The notes under the pieces are model-generated. The model searched no databases. It was not told the origin of the DNA and was given only the letters and a program-made list of their open reading frames with translations. The position numbers and the translations under genes were made by a program. DNA of 64,000 nt, from positions 2,294,001 through 2,358,000 of the forward strand of contig NZ_CP058670.1 of NCBI RefSeq assembly GCF_013414345.1. Direction: 5' to 3'. Positions 1 through 7,098 of the stretch are shown piece by piece. Numbering within the stretch: position 1 is the first letter of the stretch; each line of letters opens with the position of its first letter. Source of the stretch: Microcella indica (GTDB taxonomy: Bacteria; Actinomycetota; Actinomycetes; Actinomycetales; Microbacteriaceae).

Positions 1-182
1 TGCGCGTCACCGTGACCGACGACGGCATCGGCTTCGACCCGGACGACGCACCAGACGGGTTCGGGCTGCCCGGCATGCGCGACCGCCTCGCCCTCGTGGG
101 CGGCTCGCTCAGCGTCACGAGCGCCCCCGGTGAGGGCACGCGGCTCACCGCCGAGGTAAGCGTGCAGGAGCTCGCGCTGTGA
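1..182 (+). CDS. Sensor histidine kinase, C-terminal end only
   Basis: Only the last 59 or so residues of the gene are in the window. They carry the ATP-binding signature of a histidine kinase: DDGIGF (G1 box), then [10 protein letters not shown], the GLxxMRxR form seen in NarX/DesK-type kinases, then a Gly-rich APGEGT lid. The stop codon overlaps the start of the next gene as GTGA, so kinase and regulator are translationally coupled. Its role would be to autophosphorylate and pass phosphate to the downstream LuxR-type regulator. The input domain lies outside the window, so the signal is unknown. Confidence 0.9.
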   Translation, partial: RVTVTDDGIGFDPDDAPDGFGLPGMRDRLALVGGSLSVTSAPGEGTRLTAEVSVQELAL

Positions 183-796
183 TCCGCGTACTCGTGGCCG
201 ACGACCACGCGGTCGTGCGCGCCGGCATCGTGTCGCTCCTCGAGGCCGAGGACGGCATCGAGGTGGTCGGCGAGGCGGTCGACGGTGAGGATGCCGTGGG
301 TCGCGCCCTCGCGCTGCGCCCCGATCTCGTCGTCATGGATGTCAGGATGCCCGGGCTCACGGGCGACCAGGCGACGGCGCGCATTCGGGAGAGCGCGCCG
401 GAGATCCGCGTGCTCGTGCTCACGACCTACGAGTCGGATGCGAGCATCCTCGCCGCGATCGAGGCGGGCGCGAGCGGATACCTGCTGAAGGCCGCCCCGG
501 CCGAGGAGCTCGTCGCGGGGGTGCGCTCGGTCGCCGCGGGCGAGGTCGCCCTCTCGCCGTCGATCGCCGCGCAGCTCGTGACGCGCATGCGCGAGCCGGC
601 GCCTGCCGCGCTCACGCCGCGCGAGACGGAGGTGCTGCGGCTCGTCGCCGAAGGGCTCTCGAACCGCGAGATCGGCGAGCGCCTCTTCCTCGGCGAGGCG
701 ACCGTGAAGACGCACCTGCTGCGCACTTTCGAGAAGCTCGGCGTGAGCGACCGCACGCGCGCGGTGACCCTCGCGATGGAGCGCGGGCTCCTCTAG
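179..796 (+). CDS. NarL/FixJ-family response regulator
   Basis: This 205-residue DNA-binding response regulator has a receiver domain in the N-terminal half with the acidic pair D8-D9, phospho-acceptor D54 in [10 protein letters not shown]82 and K104. A LuxR-type helix-turn-helix follows from about residue 143 ([15 protein letters not shown], then the NREIGERL recognition region). Length is normal for the family. It starts with GTG overlapping the stop of the kinase, so the two genes form an operon. Phosphorylation by the kinase would switch on DNA binding; the target genes cannot be told from this window. Confidence 0.95.
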   Translation: MIRVLVADDHAVVRAGIVSLLEAEDGIEVVGEAVDGEDAVGRALALRPDLVVMDVRMPGLTGDQATARIRESAPEIRVLVLTTYESDASILAAIEAGASGYLLKAAPAEELVAGVRSVAAGEVALSPSIAAQLVTRMREPAPAALTPRETEVLRLVAEGLSNREIGERLFLGEATVKTHLLRTFEKLGVSDRTRAVTLAMERGLL

Positions 797-836
797 CCGA
801 AAGCGCAGCGGCCACGGCGTGATCGCCGCGCGGCTT

Positions 837-933
837 CTCCACAATTCAGGAGTTTCTGCAGCGGGTGCCTGGTGACACGCCGACGGCGCCCCCGTGCGGG
901 CCATTTGGCGGCTCTCACTCCTGAATTGTGGAG
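837..933. repeat. Foldback element with 17-bp perfect arms
   Basis: The arms at 837-853 and 917-933 are exact inverted copies (CTCCACAATTCAGGAGT and its complement) around a GC-rich interior of 63 bases. The element fills the space between two convergent genes, the response regulator and murB, so it may act as a bidirectional terminator or be a REP-like mobile repeat. The left arm is followed by TTCTG, which recurs in a related element near 25480. There is no T-run, so a simple intrinsic terminator is not certain. Confidence 0.75.
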
Positions 934-966
934 GTGACAGCCTCAAGTGGGTGCTGTAGGCCGGGA

Positions 967-2067
967 CTAGAGCTCGACGCCGAGGAAGACCGGCTCGGGG
1001 TGCAGCACGACGCCGAACTCGCTCATGACGCGCGTCTGGATGTACCGTGCGAGCTCGGCGAGCTCGGCCGCCGTCGCTCCGCCCGTGTTGACGAGCGCGA
1101 GCGTGTGCTTGCGCGAGACGGCCGCGCGGGAGGAGCCGAGTGCGAAGCCGCGGCGAATGCCGGAGTGCTCGATGAGCCACGCGGCGCTGAGCTTGACGGT
1201 TCCCTCGACGACGGGCGGCGGCGGGGCGGGCTCGGCGCCGAGCGGCACGGCGCGCGTCGGCGCCTCCGGCTGTTGCGCCCAGCGCGGCGCCTCCCCTGGC
1301 AGAGTTCGGGCGAAAGCCTCGCTCACGATGGGGTTGGTGAAGAACGATCCGGCGCTCACCGAGTCGGGGTCGTCGGGGTCGAGCACCATGCCCTTCGCGG
1401 CCCGCAGCGCGAGCACCGCGGCGCGCACACCGACGAGGGGCGCGGTATCGCCGATCTCGACGCCGAGGGCGTCGGCGAGCTGGGCGTAGCGCACGGGTCG
1501 GCTACGAGCATCCTCGTCGGCGCCCAGGGCGAGGTCGATGCTCAGCACGACCGCGCGACGCCCCTGCTTGATGCTGCTCGTGCGGTAGCCGAGCTCGAGC
1601 AGGGGCGCGGGCCACGTCGCGCGCTCCCCCGAGTCGAGGTCGAGCACCTCGACGGCGACGAGGCTCTCGGCGAGCTCCTGCCCGTAGGCGCCGATGTTCT
1701 GGATGGGGGCGGCTCCGCACGAGCCCGGGATGCCCGACAGCGCCTCGAGCCCCGAGAAGCCCTGGCGCACGGTGTGCTCGACGAGCGCCTCCCACGGCTC
1801 CCCGGCCTGCACGCGCAGGCGGATGGGGCGCGCCGAGCCGGGCGCATCCGGCAGTCGCTCGATGCCCCGCGTCGCGACCCGCACGACGACGCCCTCGACG
1901 CCGTCATCGCCGACGAGCACGTTGGAGCCGCCGCCGAGCACGAGCCACGGCTCGCCCACGCGGTCGGCCTCGAGCACCGTCTCGACGAGATGGTCGGTCT
2001 CGGTCGCGTCGACGAAGCGCTCGGCCTCGCCGCCGATGCGCAGGGTCGTCAGGTCGCTGAGCTTCAT
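967..2067 (-). CDS. murB: UDP-N-acetylmuramate dehydrogenase MurB
   Basis: MurB is a cytoplasmic FAD enzyme that reduces UDP-GlcNAc-enolpyruvate to UDP-MurNAc, the second committed step of peptidoglycan precursor synthesis. The 366-residue product shows the MurB FAD signature VLGGGSNVLV, the substrate motif GIPGSCGAAPIQNIGAYG, SAGSFFTNP before the C-terminal domain, and a C-terminal HPEPVFLG with the conserved Glu. I chose the ATG that begins MKLSDLTTLRIGG; a longer reading would run back into the upstream dehydratase gene. No strong ribosome-binding site is visible, and the gene probably continues the hadA-hadB-murB transcript. Confidence 0.95.
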   Translation of the reverse strand: MKLSDLTTLRIGGEAERFVDATETDHLVETVLEADRVGEPWLVLGGGSNVLVGDDGVEGVVVRVATRGIERLPDAPGSARPIRLRVQAGEPWEALVEHTVRQGFSGLEALSGIPGSCGAAPIQNIGAYGQELAESLVAVEVLDLDSGERATWPAPLLELGYRTSSIKQGRRAVVLSIDLALGADEDARSRPVRYAQLADALGVEIGDTAPLVGVRAAVLALRAAKGMVLDPDDPDSVSAGSFFTNPIVSEAFARTLPGEAPRWAQQPEAPTRAVPLGAEPAPPPPVVEGTVKLSAAWLIEHSGIRRGFALGSSRAAVSRKHTLALVNTGGATAAELAELARYIQTRVMSEFGVVLHPEPVFLGVEL

Positions 2068-2080
2068 GAGGGTCGAGGAG

Positions 2081-2500
2081 CTAGTGCGCGCTGATGCGCA
2101 CCTGCGCCTTGCCGAGCACGGTCTGCCCGTCATAGACGGCGGTGAGATCGATGCGCGCGCCGGCGTCGTCGATCACGCCGACGGTCGCCGTGACCGCCAC
2201 CTCGGCGCCGGCCTGCGGGTCGACGACGACGGGGCGCGTGAAGCGCACCTGGTAGTCGCTCACCCAGCCGCGGCCGTCGAGCCAATCGACGACGGGCTGC
2301 ACGGCGACACCCATCGTGAGCATGCCGTGCGCGAGCACGCCCGGCAGGCCCACCGACGCGGCGACGTCGTCGCGGTAGTGGATGGGGTTGAAGTCGCCGC
2401 TCGCCCCCGCGTAGCGCACGAGGGTGTCGCGGCTGAGGGCGAAGGTCTGCTCGGCGACGACCTGGCCGACCTCGAGGCCCAGGTTCTCTGCGAGGCTCAC
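2081..2500 (-). CDS. MaoC-family dehydratase, HadB-like
   Basis: This 139-residue hot-dog-fold (R)-hydratase has the catalytic motif YAGASGDFNPIHYRDD, where Asp and His are the expected catalytic pair, followed by GVLAHGMLTMG. It matches the HadB half of the mycobacterial-type (3R)-hydroxyacyl-ACP dehydratase. It overlaps the upstream HadA-like gene by 4 bases, consistent with an obligate heterodimer. The HadA-HadB then murB order is conserved in several Actinobacteria. The physiological acyl substrate in this non-mycolate organism is unknown. Confidence 0.88.
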   Translation of the reverse strand: MSLAENLGLEVGQVVAEQTFALSRDTLVRYAGASGDFNPIHYRDDVAASVGLPGVLAHGMLTMGVAVQPVVDWLDGRGWVSDYQVRFTRPVVVDPQAGAEVAVTATVGVIDDAGARIDLTAVYDGQTVLGKAQVRISAH

Positions 2501-2946
2501 GAGTCGTCCCCTCTCACGACGAGGGTGGACACGCTCGTGACGACGTGGGCACCCTCGGCGTCGACCATCGTGCTCTCGCTCGCGACCATGCTGTTGCCGC
2601 CGAGCGTCTTGATGCTCGTCACGCGCAGGGTCGCGGTGAGCTCGTCGCCGGCGACGATGGGGCGCGTGTAGGTGAAGCGCTGGTCGCCGTGCACGACGCG
2701 GCTGAAGTCGATGCCCGCGTCAGGCTCGGCGAGCAGTTGCTGCAGGGTCGCCTCGGCGATGACGATCGGGAAGGTCGGCGGGGCGACGACGTCCGCGTAG
2801 CCGGCGGCCTGCGCGGCGGCCGGGTCGTGGTGCAACGGCGAGGTCGCGAGCACGGCACGCGCGAACTCGCGCACCTTCTCGCGCCCCACGAGGTAGGGGG
2901 CCGTCGGCGCGAACTCGCGCTCGGTCAGATCAGGGTTCACGGGCAC
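2497..2946 (-). CDS. MaoC-like N-terminal dehydratase, HadA-like subunit
   Basis: This 149-residue hot-dog-fold protein lacks the DxxxxH catalytic pair, as expected of the HadA partner, which supplies the acyl-chain pocket. Recognisable stretches are APTFPIVI and VHGDQRFTYTRPIVAGD, typical of the FAS1-dehydratase/UPF0336 group. The chosen GTG start lies exactly 6 bases downstream of TAGACT, suggesting a leaderless transcript that covers hadA, hadB and murB. Its end overlaps hadB by 4 bases. The fatty-acid substrate cannot be inferred. Confidence 0.87.
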   Translation of the reverse strand: MPVNPDLTEREFAPTAPYLVGREKVREFARAVLATSPLHHDPAAAQAAGYADVVAPPTFPIVIAEATLQQLLAEPDAGIDFSRVVHGDQRFTYTRPIVAGDELTATLRVTSIKTLGGNSMVASESTMVDAEGAHVVTSVSTLVVRGDDS

Positions 2947-2968
2947 CCGCCCAGTCTAGGCGGCGGGC

Positions 2969-3883
2969 TCAGAAGAGGGCGGTGCCCAGGAGCCGATCAA
3001 GGATGCTCCGCCCGAGCATCCTCTCGGCCGCATGGCCGCGCCGCTCACCGCGCACGAGCAGCTCGAGCCCGCGCACGGCCGCGACGGCGCCGAGCACGAG
3101 CTCGTCCCGCTCGCTCGGCACGCGCCCGTAACCGTGCAGGAAGGCCGCGCGCAGGGCGGGCGCGTCGCGCCACGCCCCGTACTCGAGCCACAGCAGGTCG
3201 GCCGACCACGGTTCGAACTCGAAGGCGGCGAAGTCGACGAAGCGCACGCGGCCCCCGGGGTCGACGACCCAGTGCCGCGGGTGCAGCTGGCGGTGCGCGG
3301 GCACGTGGTCGAGCGCACCCAGGTCGAGGGCCGCGGCGACGTGCTGCCGGGCGGCGTGGCGCTCCTCGGCGCCCCGCTCGCCCCACAGGTCGTCGGCGAG
3401 GGTGCTCCAGCGCTCGAAGTCGGCGGCGATGATCGGGCCGAAGCGGTCGTGGCGCACGGGTGGGGCGGAGTCGTGCAGGCGCCTCAGCAGCTCGCCGGCG
3501 CGAGCGTGCACGGCCTCGTCGTGCTCGAGCTCCGTGCCCGCGGCCTGCTCGCCGAGCACGTGCGATACGACCACGAGGCGCAGGGCCGGGTCGCTCAGCA
3601 CGAGGCGCGGCGCGTCGCCGCTCAGCGCGGGAGTGTGGTGCTGCAGGGCGGTGTCTTCGCGACGGTGCGGCAGAGCATCCCGATGCCATTTGACGACCGC
3701 GCGCTCCTCGCCGCGCGTGACGACCTGCAGCACGCGCGAGGCCTTGAGAGCGCCGTCGTGCTCGGCGACGACGTCGACGGGGCCGAGGGTGCGATGCACG
3801 CGATCGAGAACCTCAGCGTCGGAGGCGAGGCGCGTCGAGGAGCGCCCCAGTTCGGGCGTCAGGGCATCGACGGTGATGCTCAC
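2969..3883 (-). CDS. Aminoglycoside-phosphotransferase-fold protein with altered catalytic loop
   Basis: This 304-residue protein has the layout of the APH/choline-kinase superfamily: an N-lobe ending in AVVKWHRD (candidate ATP-binding Lys), and a C-lobe with AHRQLHPRHW followed by VDFAAFEFEPWSADL. In canonical members the loop reads HGDxHPxN; here the catalytic Asp is Gln and the metal-binding Asn is His, while the later Asp is kept. It may therefore bind nucleotide without normal kinase activity, or be a diverged subfamily. The GTG start has a strong AGGAGG site 6 bases upstream. The preceding gene encodes a 27-residue peptide, separated by a terminator hairpin. Confidence 0.7.
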   Translation of the reverse strand: MSITVDALTPELGRSSTRLASDAEVLDRVHRTLGPVDVVAEHDGALKASRVLQVVTRGEERAVVKWHRDALPHRREDTALQHHTPALSGDAPRLVLSDPALRLVVVSHVLGEQAAGTELEHDEAVHARAGELLRRLHDSAPPVRHDRFGPIIAADFERWSTLADDLWGERGAEERHAARQHVAAALDLGALDHVPAHRQLHPRHWVVDPGGRVRFVDFAAFEFEPWSADLLWLEYGAWRDAPALRAAFLHGYGRVPSERDELVLGAVAAVRGLELLVRGERRGHAAERMLGRSILDRLLGTALF

Positions 3884-3935
3884 GACCGGCCTCCTGTACT
3901 CGACGGTGCGCTACGCGCGGTCTCCTGATAGCACG

Positions 3936-3965
3936 AAACCCCGGTCACCTCGTGGTGGACCGGGG
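3936..3965 (-). terminator. Hairpin terminator after the 27-residue peptide gene
   Basis: On the minus strand, CCCCGGTC and GACCGGGG form an 8-bp GC stem around an 11-base loop, directly followed by TTT. It lies about 40 bases past the peptide stop codon and about 50 bases before the APH-like start, so it should end most peptide transcripts and may let some read through into the next gene. Confidence 0.7.
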
Positions 3966-4003
3966 CCTCGGCAGAACCGTGTATCAGCTCGTGGGTGCGA
4001 TGC

Positions 4004-4087
4004 CTACTGGCAGCTGTCGCACTGCAGCATGTCCATGGGGTCGACGGGAACGTCGTAGCCGCCCACGGTGTCGTTGTCGTTGTCCAT
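4004..4087 (-). CDS. 27-residue acidic peptide ending in a CxxC motif
   Basis: This very short gene is supported by its surroundings. An excellent ribosome-binding site (AGAGGAGGT) lies 6 bases before the ATG, a promoter with a 24-bp palindrome lies further upstream, and a terminator lies downstream. The peptide is acidic (Asp-rich start), contains a GGYDVPVDP stretch and ends MDMLQCDSCQ, with two Cys three residues apart. It has no signal peptide or membrane segment. I do not recognise a family. It could be a metal- or thiol-binding microprotein, a modified-peptide precursor, or a leader-type regulator of the APH-like gene downstream. Translation is well supported; function is unknown. Confidence 0.7.
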   Translation of the reverse strand: MDNDNDTVGGYDVPVDPMDMLQCDSCQ

Positions 4088-4138
4088 TGCGGACCTCCTC
4101 TTGGTATGAATTCTCCGCCCCCGGCGGCTAGGGCTCTC

Positions 4139-4172
4139 ACTATATACAGGGAATGACACGGTTGTCATTCCC
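4139..4172 (-). promoter_or_regulatory. Promoter with overlapping 24-bp palindrome for the peptide gene
   Basis: Reading the minus strand, -35 ATGACA and -10 TATAGT are 18 bases apart, each one base off consensus. The -35 box and spacer are covered by a perfect inverted repeat, GGGAATGACA-N4-TGTCATTCCC (4149-4172). A repressor dimer bound here would block RNA polymerase. The site is too long and its spacer too short for a textbook Zur or LexA box, so the regulator is not named. It could also affect the divergent gene that starts at 4277. Confidence 0.65.
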
Positions 4173-4276
4173 CTAGATGTTGTGGTCTCGGCGTGTCGCG
4201 ACAAGATGCGCGCACAGCGCCGCAGACAGCCCAGCGCCGTACTCTGAGAGCACCGCTCTCCTCACGCAAGGACACC

Positions 4277-4855
4277 ATGCCGTCGCCCGATGCCTCCCGC
4301 CCGTCCCCTCGGGGTGCGGGGCGACCGCACCTGCCGGCGAGCCCCGTCGAGGAGGGCGTGCTCGTGGCCCGCTCGGCATTGCGCCTGGCCATCAAGAACC
4401 GCATCATCATGCTGACGCTGCGCGACGAGGAGCCGTGGCGGGACGAGGTCATGATCGAGCTCGCGCGGCGGGAGATCGAGACGCTCATGGCCGAGCTGAC
4501 GCAGACCGCAGAGCGGCTCGAAGCGGCCAGCGCCGCGCCGCGCCGCGCTTTCGGGCTCTCCCGCCGCGCCGCCGCCAATGCGCGGCAGGACGCCGAGCAT
4601 CAGCGCACGCGCGCCCGCATCCTGCGCGGCGTGGTCGACCGCCTGCGCGAGATCGAGGAGGACCCCGCCCAGACGCACGCCCTGCTCGCGGTCGCGCGCG
4701 AGGAGACCCTCGCCGAGCTCACCCAGGCGCGGCTCATCCCCGTCGGCGCCGAGCAGACCGAGGAGGAGCGGCGCGCGAGCATGGACGCCGTCAAGGAGGA
4801 CCTGCGCGAGCAGCTCGCCCTGCAGCAGCTCAAAGATCTGCCCGAGGGGTACTGA
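4277..4855 (+). CDS. Hypothetical charged helical protein
   Basis: The 192-residue predicted cytoplasmic protein is rich in Arg, Glu and Ala with long helical, coiled-coil-like stretches (AELTQTAERLEAAS, RARILRGVVDRLREIEED, KEDLREQLALQQLKDL). It has no signal peptide, membrane segment or catalytic motif that I recognise. An AAGGA site precedes the chosen ATG; an upstream in-frame ATG at 4193 would add 28 unstructured residues without better support. It is divergent from the 27-residue peptide gene and followed by the tRNA-Met region. Confidence 0.65.
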   Translation: MPSPDASRPSPRGAGRPHLPASPVEEGVLVARSALRLAIKNRIIMLTLRDEEPWRDEVMIELARREIETLMAELTQTAERLEAASAAPRRAFGLSRRAAANARQDAEHQRTRARILRGVVDRLREIEEDPAQTHALLAVAREETLAELTQARLIPVGAEQTEEERRASMDAVKEDLREQLALQQLKDLPEGY

Positions 4856-4890
4856 CGGGCGCAGGTTACTGCGAGGCGCAGGGTACTGAG

Positions 4891-4913
4891 TAGCGAGGGC
4901 GGGACTCGATCCC
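4891..4913 (-). repeat. Partial duplicate of the tRNA-Met 3' end
   Basis: These 23 bases repeat the 3' end of the tRNA-Met gene (its T-arm and acceptor strand, 5039-5061) with one mismatch, about 148 bases away in the same orientation. No D-arm or anticodon arm accompanies them. Duplicated tRNA 3' ends are what tyrosine-recombinase integration leaves as attL/attR, so this may be the scar of a lost element; a simple partial tRNA duplication is the alternative. Confidence 0.6.
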
Positions 4914-4994
4914 TACCGTGCCGCCTCGACGCCGCTGCGCGGCGCCGCGGACTGCGCGGTGGGGGCCCAGGAAGGTTCTCGGCGACACCCTGGA

Positions 4995-5040
4995 TACCAA
5001 TGCGAAGAGCCCCGCCGAGGCGGGGCTCTTCGCATTGGTA
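4995..5040 (-). terminator. 22-bp perfect inverted repeat behind tRNA-Met
   Basis: Arms of 22 bases pair perfectly around a 2-base centre, with core GAAGAGCCCCGCC and its complement. It directly follows the tRNA and should serve as its terminator, although no T-run follows on the minus strand. The outer part of one arm is the tRNA 3' end itself, including the encoded CCA, so the arm opposite repeats those bases in inverted form. Confidence 0.7.
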
Positions 5041-5112
5041 GCGAGGGCGGGACTCGAACCCGCGACACCACGATTATGAGCCGTGTGCTCTAACCACCTG
5101 AGCTACCCCGCC
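5039..5112 (-). tRNA. tRNA-Met (anticodon CAT)
   Basis: The sequence folds as a full cloverleaf: 7-bp acceptor GGCGGGG with G-U pairs at positions 1:72 and 5:68, D-arm GTAGCTCAG, anticodon loop CTCATAA (anticodon CAT), and T-arm GCGGG-TTCGAGT-CCCGC. The discriminator is A, and CCA is encoded next to it at 5036-5038. The long D-arm and G1-U72 pair fit an elongator rather than initiator Met tRNA; tRNA-Ile2 with CAT is less likely. A hairpin terminator follows at once. Confidence 0.92.
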
Positions 5113-5147
5113 GGGTAGGCCTCCCGCATTGTGTGCGAGAGGGCCAG

Positions 5148-5219
<72 letters not shown>

Positions 5220-5312
5220 GCGACCGTAGAGCCCGGAGGGCGAAACGGCACCGCAACAGATTAGCACTACGCTCCCGGCCCGATCGCACGCGTGTGGCGC
5301 GAGAAGCGAGGA

Positions 5313-5326
5313 TGGAACCGTTTCCA
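5313..5326. promoter_or_regulatory. LacI-type operator upstream of the alpha-glucosidase gene
   Basis: TGGAACCGTTTCCA is a 14-bp near-perfect palindrome with the central CG typical of LacI/MalR-family operators. It ends 31 bases before the chosen start of the GH13 gene and just upstream of a TATCGT -10-like box at 5345. This suggests sugar-responsive repression by a LacI-family regulator encoded elsewhere. Confidence 0.6.
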
Positions 5327-5357
5327 CATGGGGCGCGGTGGCCGTATCGTGGTCGTC

Positions 5358-7070
5358 ATGCCTCACGAGAACACCGCGACTGCCACCCTGCCCTCCGGGC
5401 ACCCCCGCGAGCTGGCTTCTGCCCCGGGCTCCGAGTGGTGGCGCTCCGCCGTCATCTACCAGATCTACCCGCGGTCGTTCGCCGACGCGTCGGGCGACGG
5501 CATCGGCGACCTCGCCGGCATCACGCAGCGGCTCGAGTCGCTCGCGAACCTCGGCGTCGACGCCGTCTGGCTCTCCCCCTTCTTCCGCTCGCCGCAGAAG
5601 GACGCCGGCTACGACGTCTCCGACTACTGCGACGTCGACCCCATCTTCGGCACCCTCGACGACTTCGACGCACTGCGCGACCGCGCGCACGAGCTGGGCC
5701 TGCGCGTCATCGTCGACCTCGTGCCCAACCACTGCTCGAGCGAGCACGAGTGGTTCCAGGAGGCCATGGCGGCCGGCCCCGGCTCACCCGAGCGCGATCG
5801 CTTCATCTTCCGCCCCGGCACGGGTGAGAACGGCGAGCTGCCCCCCAACAACTGGCACTCGATGTTCGGCGGCCCCGCGTGGACGCGCACGACCAACGCT
5901 GACGGCACCCCCGGCGACTGGTACCTGCACCTGTTCGACAGCACGCAGCCAGACTTCGACTGGACGAACCCGTGGGTGTGGGAGCAGTTTCGGCAGATCC
6001 TGCGCTTCTGGCTCGACCGTGGCGCAGACGGCTTCCGCGTCGACGTCGCCCACGGTCTCATGAAGGCCGAAGGCCTGCCCGACATCGAGGAGGCCGCCGA
6101 GGAAGACAGCGAGCTCGCCGAGGGCCTTATGGGCTCCCTCGAGGTTCCCTACTGGGGGCAGGACACCGTGCACGCCGTCTACCGCGACTGGCACGCCGTG
6201 CTCGCCGAGTACGAGGGCGACCGCGTGCTGTGCGCCGAGGCCTGGGTCGAGCCGCTCGCGAAGGCCGCCCTGTGGGTGCGCCCCGACGAGATGCACCAGG
6301 CCTTCAACTTCTCCTACCTCGCGACCCCGTGGCTCGCGCCGCGCCTGCGCGACGTCATCACCGAGTCGCTCGAGGCCTTCACGGGCGTGGGCGCGCCGAG
6401 CACGTGGGTGCTCTCCAACCACGACGTCGTGCGCCACGCGAGCCGCCTCGGCCTGGCCCCGCATGCGGCGGGCCCCGGCGCCGGCATCGGCCCGGCATCC
6501 TCTGACAAGCCGGATGCCGCTCTCGGGCTGCACCGCGCCCGCGCAGCCACGGCGCTCATGCTCGCACTGCCGGGCAGCGCCTACCTCTACCAGGGCGAAG
6601 AGCTCGGCCTGCCGGAGGTCATCGAGCTCGACGACGAGTACCGTCAGGACCCGTCGTTCCACCGCACCGGCGGGGAAGTGTACGGGCGCGACGGCTGCCG
6701 CGTGCCGATCCCGTGGGAGCCCGACGCTCCCGCCTTCGGCTTCAACACGACCGGCGAGAGCTGGCTGCCGCAGCCGGAGACGTTCGCGCGGTTCGCGCAC
6801 GCCGCGCAGGCCGGCGTCGAGGGCTCGACGCTCGAGCTCTACCGTCTCGCGCTCGCGCTGCGCGCCGAGCACGGCTTCGGCCTCGGCACGCTGACCTGGC
6901 TCGAGGGGTACGCCGACGACGTGCTCGCCTTCCGCAACGGCGGCGTCACGGTCATCGCGAACCTCGGCGATGCTCCCGTCGAGCTGCCGGCCGGCGAGGT
7001 CATCCTCGCGAGCGACCCGCTCGAGGCCGGCGCCGTACCGAGTGACACGACCGTGTGGGTGGCCGCCTGA
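5358..7070 (+). CDS. GH13 alpha-glucosidase (oligo-1,6-glucosidase/maltase type)
   Basis: This 570-residue cytoplasmic glycoside hydrolase cleaves alpha-linked glucose from short maltodextrins, isomaltose or sucrose-like sugars. The (beta/alpha)8 domain begins at VIYQIYPRSFADASGDGIGD; the GH13 catalytic triad is nucleophile D229 in FRVDVAH, acid/base E294 in CAEAW, and D356 in SNHDVV. There is no signal peptide. I chose ATG 5358 because it starts just before the conserved N-terminus and lies 7 bases after TATCGT; ATG 5328 is possible. A LacI-type operator lies upstream. Exact substrate preference cannot be read from sequence. Confidence 0.93.
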   Translation: MPHENTATATLPSGHPRELASAPGSEWWRSAVIYQIYPRSFADASGDGIGDLAGITQRLESLANLGVDAVWLSPFFRSPQKDAGYDVSDYCDVDPIFGTLDDFDALRDRAHELGLRVIVDLVPNHCSSEHEWFQEAMAAGPGSPERDRFIFRPGTGENGELPPNNWHSMFGGPAWTRTTNADGTPGDWYLHLFDSTQPDFDWTNPWVWEQFRQILRFWLDRGADGFRVDVAHGLMKAEGLPDIEEAAEEDSELAEGLMGSLEVPYWGQDTVHAVYRDWHAVLAEYEGDRVLCAEAWVEPLAKAALWVRPDEMHQAFNFSYLATPWLAPRLRDVITESLEAFTGVGAPSTWVLSNHDVVRHASRLGLAPHAAGPGAGIGPASSDKPDAALGLHRARAATALMLALPGSAYLYQGEELGLPEVIELDDEYRQDPSFHRTGGEVYGRDGCRVPIPWEPDAPAFGFNTTGESWLPQPETFARFAHAAQAGVEGSTLELYRLALALRAEHGFGLGTLTWLEGYADDVLAFRNGGVTVIANLGDAPVELPAGEVILASDPLEAGAVPSDTTVWVAA

Positions 7071-7098
7071 GGCTACGCCCGACTACCGGGCGTTCGTC

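Noticed and set aside
928-2094. A 388-codon open frame on the plus strand
   Set aside because: It is antisense to murB, whose FAD and substrate motifs are unmistakable.
2969-4087. Peptide plus APH-like protein as a class V lanthipeptide system
   Set aside because: The peptide has only one Ser and one Thr, no leader, and no HopA1-like or lyase partner gene is present, so this was kept only as an unproven association.
4149-4172. Palindrome read as a Zur or LexA box
   Set aside because: Zur boxes have a different core and odd symmetry (TGA-rich 7-1-7), and actinobacterial LexA boxes are GAAC/GTTC type; the match is too poor to name the regulator.
4861-4990. A second complete tRNA gene
   Set aside because: Only the 3' T-arm and acceptor strand are present; no D-arm, anticodon arm or 5' acceptor strand can be found.
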